64,000 bases of DNA, taken from positions 1-64,000 of the forward strand of contig JAQGDQ010000424.1 in the NCBI GenBank assembly GCA_030141605.1, given 5' to 3'. The position numbers and the translations under genes are program-made. The stretch comes from Tubiluchus corallicola (taxonomy: Eukaryota; Priapulida; Priapulimorpha; Priapulimorphida; Tubiluchidae). This document shows positions 58,385 through 64,000 of this stretch, piece after piece (positions within the stretch are counted from its first letter, which is position 1; each line of letters begins with the position of its first letter). Below the pieces are notes generated by a model. That model was given only the letters and a program-made list of their open reading frames with translations. It did not search any database and was not told the DNA's origin.

Positions 58385-58890
58385 TGGACTATCCTAGCAG
58401 AGGACGAAAAATGTCTTAACACGTTCGAAACCAAATTGCTGAGGCGAGTTCTCGGCATTAGCTATTGGGATCACTTCACGAACGCCAAGGTCTACAGACG
58501 TGCGGGTCTCGCCGGCATATTGGCAGACCCCATCGTCGTCCTCTGGAATATCTGGGGCATGTCGCTCGAATGGCCCGCTCCCGCCTACCTTTCATCTCCA
58601 TGTTTGAGCCGGCGGCAGCAGCACCCCACGGCACATGGAAGCACTGCAGAGGAGGTCAACAAAAGCATTTCTGGCATCAAATCAAGCGTGATATTGTGTC
58701 TCCTCTTGGGCTGGACCGCTACCACCAAGTTTCCGATGATCTCACAGAGCTACCGCCGTACTGCGAGGACCGGAAGCAGTGGCGTGCGATGGTTCGGGAT
58801 GCTACCTGCGCTGACCTGCCTCCACCTGGTGGGGGCAGCAAGTATAAATGCTGCTTTGCAACCTTTGCCACACACAGATCTTTATTAAGC
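58385..58890 (+). mobile_element. LINE reverse-transcriptase C-terminal fragment
   Basis: Two overlapping frames carry ETKLLRRVLGISYWDHFTNA, then (other frame) LEYLGHVARMARSRLP and FWHQIKRDIVSPLGLDRYHQ, then CEDRKQWRAMVRDAT. This order (LRR-x-LGI-x-W-DH, LGHVARM, RDR-x-x-W) is the familiar LINE tail. A frameshift near 58540 breaks it. GC-rich compared with its surroundings, so rather recent. Confidence 0.75.
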
Positions 58891-58900
58891 ATGCTTAAAT
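58844..58900 (+). repeat. 57-bp direct repeat flanking the LINE fragment, right
   Basis: Counterpart of 58319-58375. Confidence 0.85.
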
Positions 58901-59149
58901 TTCTGTGTCCGTGAAACTTGTCCTGTTCGTACATGCGGGCTTAGTGCAACAATCAGACAAAATTCAGATCAGACCAATAAAAAGCAATCATATTGTAACG
59001 TGTCATCTGGTAGATGACGTAGATTCTTACTTTGTCTGCTATAGATTGCTTTATACAAAATTCTGTAGTGTGGGAGGAAAACTTTTGTCTGCAGTAATTT
59101 ATGTCCGACAATTTTGTTGCAGGCAGGCTTTTTTTATAGTGTGCTTCTA

Positions 59150-60035
59150 GCATGAATGCGAAATTTGTTGATTTCGTCATGCAGGATAAATGCTGAATTT
59201 GTTGATTTCGTCACAGACCATAAATGCTAAATTTTTTGATTTCGTCACAGAACAAAAATGCTAAATTTGTCTATTTCGTCACAGAGCAAAAATGCTAAAT
59301 TTGTCTATTTCGTCCCTAATGCTAAATGCTCTGTGATGAAATCAACAAATTTAGCATTTATGCTCTGTGATGAAATCGACAAATTTAGCATTTGTGCTCT
59401 GTGATGAAATCGACAAATTTAGCATTTATGCTCTGTGATGAAATCGACAAATTTAGCATTTATGCTCTGTGACGAAATCGACAAATTTAGCATTTATGCT
59501 CTGTGACGAAATCGACAAATTTAGCATTTATGCTCTGTGACGAAATCGACTAATTTAGCATTTATGCTCTGTGACGAAATCGACAAATTTAGCATTTATG
59601 TTCTGTGACGAAATCGACAAATTTAGCATTTATGCTCTGTGATAAAATCGACAAATTTAGCATTTATGCTCTGTAATGAAATCGACAAATTTAGCATTTA
59701 TGCTCTGTGATGAAATCGACTAATTTAGCATTTATGCTCTGTGATGAAATCGACTAATTTAGCATTTATGCTCTGTGATGAAATCGACTAATTTAGCATT
59801 TATGCTCTGTAATGAAATCGACAAATTTAGCATTTATGCTCTGTGATGAAATCGACAAATTTAGCATTTATGCTCTGTGATGAAATCGACTAATTTAGCA
59901 TTTATGCTCTGTGATGAAATCGACTAATTTAGCATTTATGCTCTGTGATGAAATCGACTAATTTAGCATTTATGCTCTGTGATGAAATCGACTAATTTAG
60001 CATTTATGCTCTGTGATGAAATCGACTAATTTAGC
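59150..60035 (+). repeat. 34-bp satellite with an internal inversion, MADD intron 2
   Basis: From about 59331 some 20 units run as AAATCGACAAATTTAGCATT, TATGCTCTGTGATG. From 59150 to about 59325 four or five diverged units run in the opposite orientation (GCTAAATTTGTCTATTTCGT). Variants GACAAATT/GACTAATT and TGATG/TGACG come in blocks. It ends about 30 bp from the exon 3 acceptor. Confidence 0.95.
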
Positions 60036-60067
60036 ATGTGTTCATCACATATTTTTCGCACTTTCAG

Positions 60068-60226
60068 GTTGATGTGCTTCCAAATGAGATCCAGCCTCCC
60101 TTGACGTTTGCTCTACCCGATCGAACTCGCTTCTCCTTGATTGACTTCCCACTACACCTGCCTCTAGAACTGCTCGGAGTGGATACCTGTCTAAAAGTGC
60201 TCACCTGTATTATACTCGAACACAAG
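60068..60226 (+). CDS. MADD: MADD/Rab3-GEP third coding exon (core DENN start)
   Basis: The exon has 159 nt and phase 0-0, with acceptor CACTTTCAG and donor AAG|GTATGT. It encodes [27 protein letters not shown], and [16 protein letters not shown] with IILEHK, the start of the core DENN domain. Joined to exons 1 and 2 it gives 292 uninterrupted codons. The next exon, expected to start near the VLQSRD motif of the family, is not in the window. A 34-bp satellite ends about 30 bp before the acceptor. Confidence 0.95.
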
Positions 60227-61215
60227 GTATGTTCTGTTGTTCGTAGAATTTCTGACATGAAGGGCTTGATGTCGTGTTGCACTTGCTTATGGAAAAATCT
60301 TATAGTAAACAAGAAATACATTGTGCAATAATAATGGACAGTGACCTAGCACATAATGATGTAGTGTAGAACAAAACAATGTAAAACTATGCACTGCACA
60401 GTGACATAATTTACAAAGATGCAGTGCAAAATGACGAATCAGTCGTCAATCTGACAATTAATAGTAATTAATTAGCGTGGATTTTTGAGGCGAGGTGCAC
60501 AGCTGAGTGATTATGTGCTTGGAAATTCATGTTAAGAGTATGGCTGAGGCAGGTCAGTTAATGGATGAGTGTACCACTTCAATACTCATTCACCCATAAT
60601 GATTCTGGCTGTTCACTTTGTGGAACATGGAGAGAGGATGTATTCACACATTTTGCCACAAATATTCAGACTTAGTAGGTCCTTGGCCCGAGCCATAAAA
60701 TATGAATTAGAGAAAAACTATGATCACTCTCTTTACCAATGCCATAATTTCTTGATGTGGTTGACGCACCGTGTCAACAATATCGGCAACGACGTTATTG
60801 CACGTACGCTGATAACTTCATGTATTTCTTAGAGAAACAACAGCTGTCAGTTAAAGTCGTTCACATTACTTTTGCTTAGTTAGTGACGAGTGCACTGCGA
60901 GTGTTTTAATTATTTTTTCAGATTTTACCCATCGTCATCTAAACTTTTTTCAAACGACCCACGGTCATCGCGAGAGTTTAAATTTACAATCTTTATGCAG
61001 CTTTACTGATAATGCAAGCATTGCGCACGGTAAGGCGGTACGTCAATGATGCAAAATTTAAGGACAAATTTTTTCTGCTTTATGTAAACGATGAGTTTTC
61101 TTGTGCTTTAATCAAGAAATTATTTGATATTGATGCTTGAGCATTCATTTCACATGTGTTTCCTATGCAAAGAATTGCCATTGCTATTTTAAGTCCTGAA
61201 CTGCATAGAAAGAAG
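60227..61215. other. MADD intron 3, no feature seen
   Basis: Short open frames occur (60569-60832) with no domain. The next MADD exon is not recognised here or up to the right edge. Confidence 0.45.
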
Positions 61216-61216
61216 T

Positions 61217-61293
<77 letters not shown>
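61217..61293. repeat. (TA)n microsatellite at a MITE end
   Basis: An uninterrupted TA run of about 77 bp touches the TA target site of pogo-like copy 5. Confidence 0.95.
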
Positions 61294-61294
<1 letters not shown>

Positions 61295-61297
<3 letters not shown>

Positions 61298-61790
61298 TGT
61301 TCCCTCACTTATCGCGGGTGTTCCAGGCTCACCAGCGATAAGTGAATTTCCCCGAAATAGGAACGCCATACTTATTTTAGTAGTTATACGTTATTTTAAA
61401 TCTTTGTAAACCCTCCCCACACTCTTGATATAATGAACCGTAGATTCGTTGATCCCGTAATGGCGGCCAACTGCAGCATACGATCTCCCAATTTTTGGTG
61501 TGTATTCATCCGCCGAATAAATACACTATTTGCTGTAAATGGTAATTTTTTATGATATATAATATTCTTTTAATGTTAGAAGTAATATTTATAATATATT
61601 TTTATACATTTTGTGATTTTTTTTATGCAAAATTCATCAAATCTATACATCTATACTGTGCAATACATACCACGCATATGCAAAAATACTTTAGACCGAG
61701 TACCACAAAAGCCCGTGAAACAGCGAAAATACCGCGATAAATATTTTACATTAATATTTTTGAAAACCCGCGAAACAGCAAGTCCGCAAT
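61295..61790 (-). mobile_element. pogo/Tigger-like MITE, copy 5 (one end lost)
   Basis: It starts TA|CAGTGTTCCCTCACTTATC and runs through the shared interior to CGAAACAGCAAGTCCGC, then loses the last ~25 bp. Confidence 0.78.
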
Positions 61791-62250
61791 GACATTTTGA
61801 TTTAGACTATTCCATATTTTAGAATTTTTTGTCCTACTTATTCTGAAGAAAGAGAAATTAACAAAAATAGCAAAGTTGTTTTGGTTTTTTGACAAACGTC
61901 AAAATTGAAGCCACGTTTAGTAATAAAATTTATGACACATGATACAATTAAAAAGCTAACGATGGATTTTGAATGCAATCAGGTTGGCATTAATGATTGT
62001 GATGATTTGTCTTTGAGGGACTTATATATGCTAGACAAATATGAAGGTTGATGTTGTACGTTAAGATATAAATATTTCGACATTCTTTATGAGTGCTAGC
62101 ATCTTCATCACGTTGTTGAGAGCCCCCATGACGGATGTTGAAATATTTGTGTTTTAATACACATACACAATGTTTTTTTATGAACCATGAATTTTATTTT
62201 ATGCATCAAAAATACAATATCAAACACATTAATAAACTTTAAATAAAATA

Positions 62251-62665
62251 ATTTGAGTAGTGCGAGGTGAGTGTACGACCATACGGTCTTTAACACACTC
62301 ACCTTACTTAAATGGAAAAATGATTATAATTATGCATGCTTCTGTAGATAACTTAATGTAAATAAGGATGAAGTAAATGATGTAATAATTTGAGTAGTGC
62401 GAGGTGAGTGTACGACCATACGGTCATCAACACACTCACCTTACTTAAATGAAAAAATGATTATAGTTATGCATGCTTCTGTAGATAACTTAATGTAAAT
62501 AAGGATGAAGTAAATGATGTAATAATTTGAGTAGTGCGAGGTGAGTGTACGACCATACGGTCATCAACACACTCACCTTACTTAAATGAAAAAATGATTA
62601 TAGTTATGCATGTTTCTGTAGATAACTTAATGTAAATAAGGATGAAGTAAATGATGTAATAATAG
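62251..62665 (+). repeat. 137-bp tandem repeat, 3 copies, each with a hairpin
   Basis: ATTTGAGTAGTGCGAGG recurs at 62251, 62388 and 62525. Each unit holds AGGTGAGTGT ... ACACTCACCT (10-bp stem) around GACCATACGGTC. Confidence 0.93.
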
Positions 62666-63211
62666 CAATGGTATAAGAGCAATAAACCTGAAAGTTGAGA
62701 AAGGAAAACATAATATGTAATTACGACTTTGAGGGAGCCTTAAAGAGTGAAAACTTTTTTTAAATAGTTACGAATTGAATTATGTGATTATCTGTCAATG
62801 CACCACTTACTTGTATTACAATGCACCATATTACTTACTTGTATATACAATGATATACATATACACATATATGTACCCAAATTTAAGTGGGGGAGAAGAG
62901 ATTAAATTATACATTATACTTGTAGTAAAAACTATAATTGTATAGAACATTTAAATATAATTAACCGTAGCAATGTAGCCATCATAACCTTTAAAGATGG
63001 GCTATGGGGAGGGGGGGGGGCAAATTATAAGAATATGTTACCCATTGACACATTTATATTTGTTTAAAACAGAAAAATCTTTTACTTACGTAAAGTTTCA
63101 AAAATGCGTTTTAAAATTTTACGTTACACACATACCGTCTTATTGTTTACAGAGACTGTATTAACGGCAATGCTGTTTAAAATTTGTAAATTTGCGGCCA
63201 TTTCAACAGTA
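62666..63211. other. Non-coding DNA
   Basis: AT-rich with ATATAC-type short repeats near 62850 and a G run near 63010. No gene seen. Confidence 0.4.
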
Positions 63212-63793
63212 CAGTGTTCCCTCGCTATTTCGCGGTTCGTTTATCGCGGACTCGCTGTTTCGCTGGTTTTCACAAATATTAATGTAAAATATTTATCGCG
63301 GTATTTTCGCTGTTTTGCGGGTTTTTGCGGTACTCCGTCTAAAGTATTTTTGAACATGCGTAGTACGTATTGTACAGTAATGTATAGATATGATAAAAAT
63401 ATTAATTCTAACATTAAAAGAATATTATAATTCATAAAAAATACCGTTTACAGTAAGTAGTGTATTTATTCGGCGGATGAATACACACCAAAAACGAAAT
63501 GTACTACTTGCGCCTGCCTGAGATGCTACTGGCCGGCGTGAGACTGTACGTACACGTATCTAGGTTTAAGACTTTAAAACATTTAAGTAAAGTTTTTTAA
63601 AAGGTACATGTACAGTCTCGGAAAAGTCATTAAGGGAATGGGAAAGGGTTATGTATAAGAGTGTGGGGAGGGTTTATAAAGACTTAAAATAATGTATAAC
63701 TACTAAAATAAATATAGCGTCCCTACTTCGCTGAAATTCACTTATCGCGGGTGGGCCAGGAATGGAACACCCGCGATAAGTGAGGGAACACTG
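63212..63793 (+). mobile_element. pogo/Tigger-like MITE, copy 6
   Basis: TA|CAGTGTTCCCTCGCTATTTC to GCGATAAGTGAGGGAACACTG|TA-type end with clear TA duplication. The most complete copy. Confidence 0.83.
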
Positions 63794-64000
63794 TAATTCG
63801 CTAGATGACGCTGTATAGATTTGAGGAAAATCAGGGGGGGGGTAATTTACTAATTTCTCTGGAATGGCATTACGTCTGAGATTAGTGTCGCCACTTTCTA
63901 GCTGCTAATCTAGCACAGTCCATTTCCTCTCGATGGCATCTAGAGGATCTGTTCAGTAGTGCGGTTGAAGTGATAAAGTGAAGCAGATCAATTTGTCCAG

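Noticed and set aside
59331-60035. CRISPR-like appearance of regular 34-bp repeats
   Set aside because: No unique spacers, the units are head to tail, and the host is an animal; this is a satellite.
61156-61409. Tyr-Ile repeat proteins
   Set aside because: Translations of a (TA)n tract.

Overview
This window is nuclear DNA of an AT-rich, repeat-rich animal, probably an invertebrate. The evidence is split genes with GT-AG introns of hundreds of bases to several kb, animal domain families (WSC, EGF-like, PKD, REJ, rhodopsin-like GPCR, DENN) and many metazoan transposon remnants. I see no bacterial-style gene organisation, no rRNA and no intact tRNA. I cannot name the species.

About 8.65-42.7 kb, minus strand: one large gene, seventeen exons read by eye, encoding the N-terminal 1275 residues of a secreted or membrane polycystin-1-like protein. 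The order is signal peptide, WSC-EGF-EGF, WSC-EGF-EGF, WSC-EGF-EGF-EGF, WSC-EGF, PKD/REJ, a chimeric REJ/EGF exon, a second PKD/REJ, then REJ. The WSC and EGF exons are all symmetric phase 1-1. The end of the gene is a tandem duplication whose junction lies inside the chimeric exon (12823-12949), and every intron phase still fits, so the duplicated gene reads through. The REJ remainder and any GPS, PLAT or channel part are not found to the left, so the gene either continues past the window edge or is incomplete.

47.25-48.62 kb, minus strand: an intronless rhodopsin-class GPCR of 455 residues, with peptide-receptor character. It lacks the usual TM3-ECL2 disulfide cysteines.

52.6 kb to beyond the right edge, plus strand: the first three coding exons of the MADD/Rab3-GEP orthologue, a DENN-domain Rab exchange factor, with all phases consistent. 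A possible non-coding first exon lies near 50.7-50.9 kb.

The rest is introns and intergenic DNA full of repeats. They include six pogo/Tigger-like MITEs, two piggyBac-like MITEs with TTAA sites, a Harbinger-like element with TAA sites, TA-flanked MITEs, hAT-like elements, LINE 3' ends, a BEL/Pao pol fragment and a tRNA-headed SINE. There are also several palindromic elements, among them a 1376-bp inverted duplication with no mismatch in the parts compared, and satellites of 21, 34, 37, 56, 92 and 137 bp. The most informative feature is the duplicated polycystin segment: each copy preserves the empty insertion site of a transposon present in the other.
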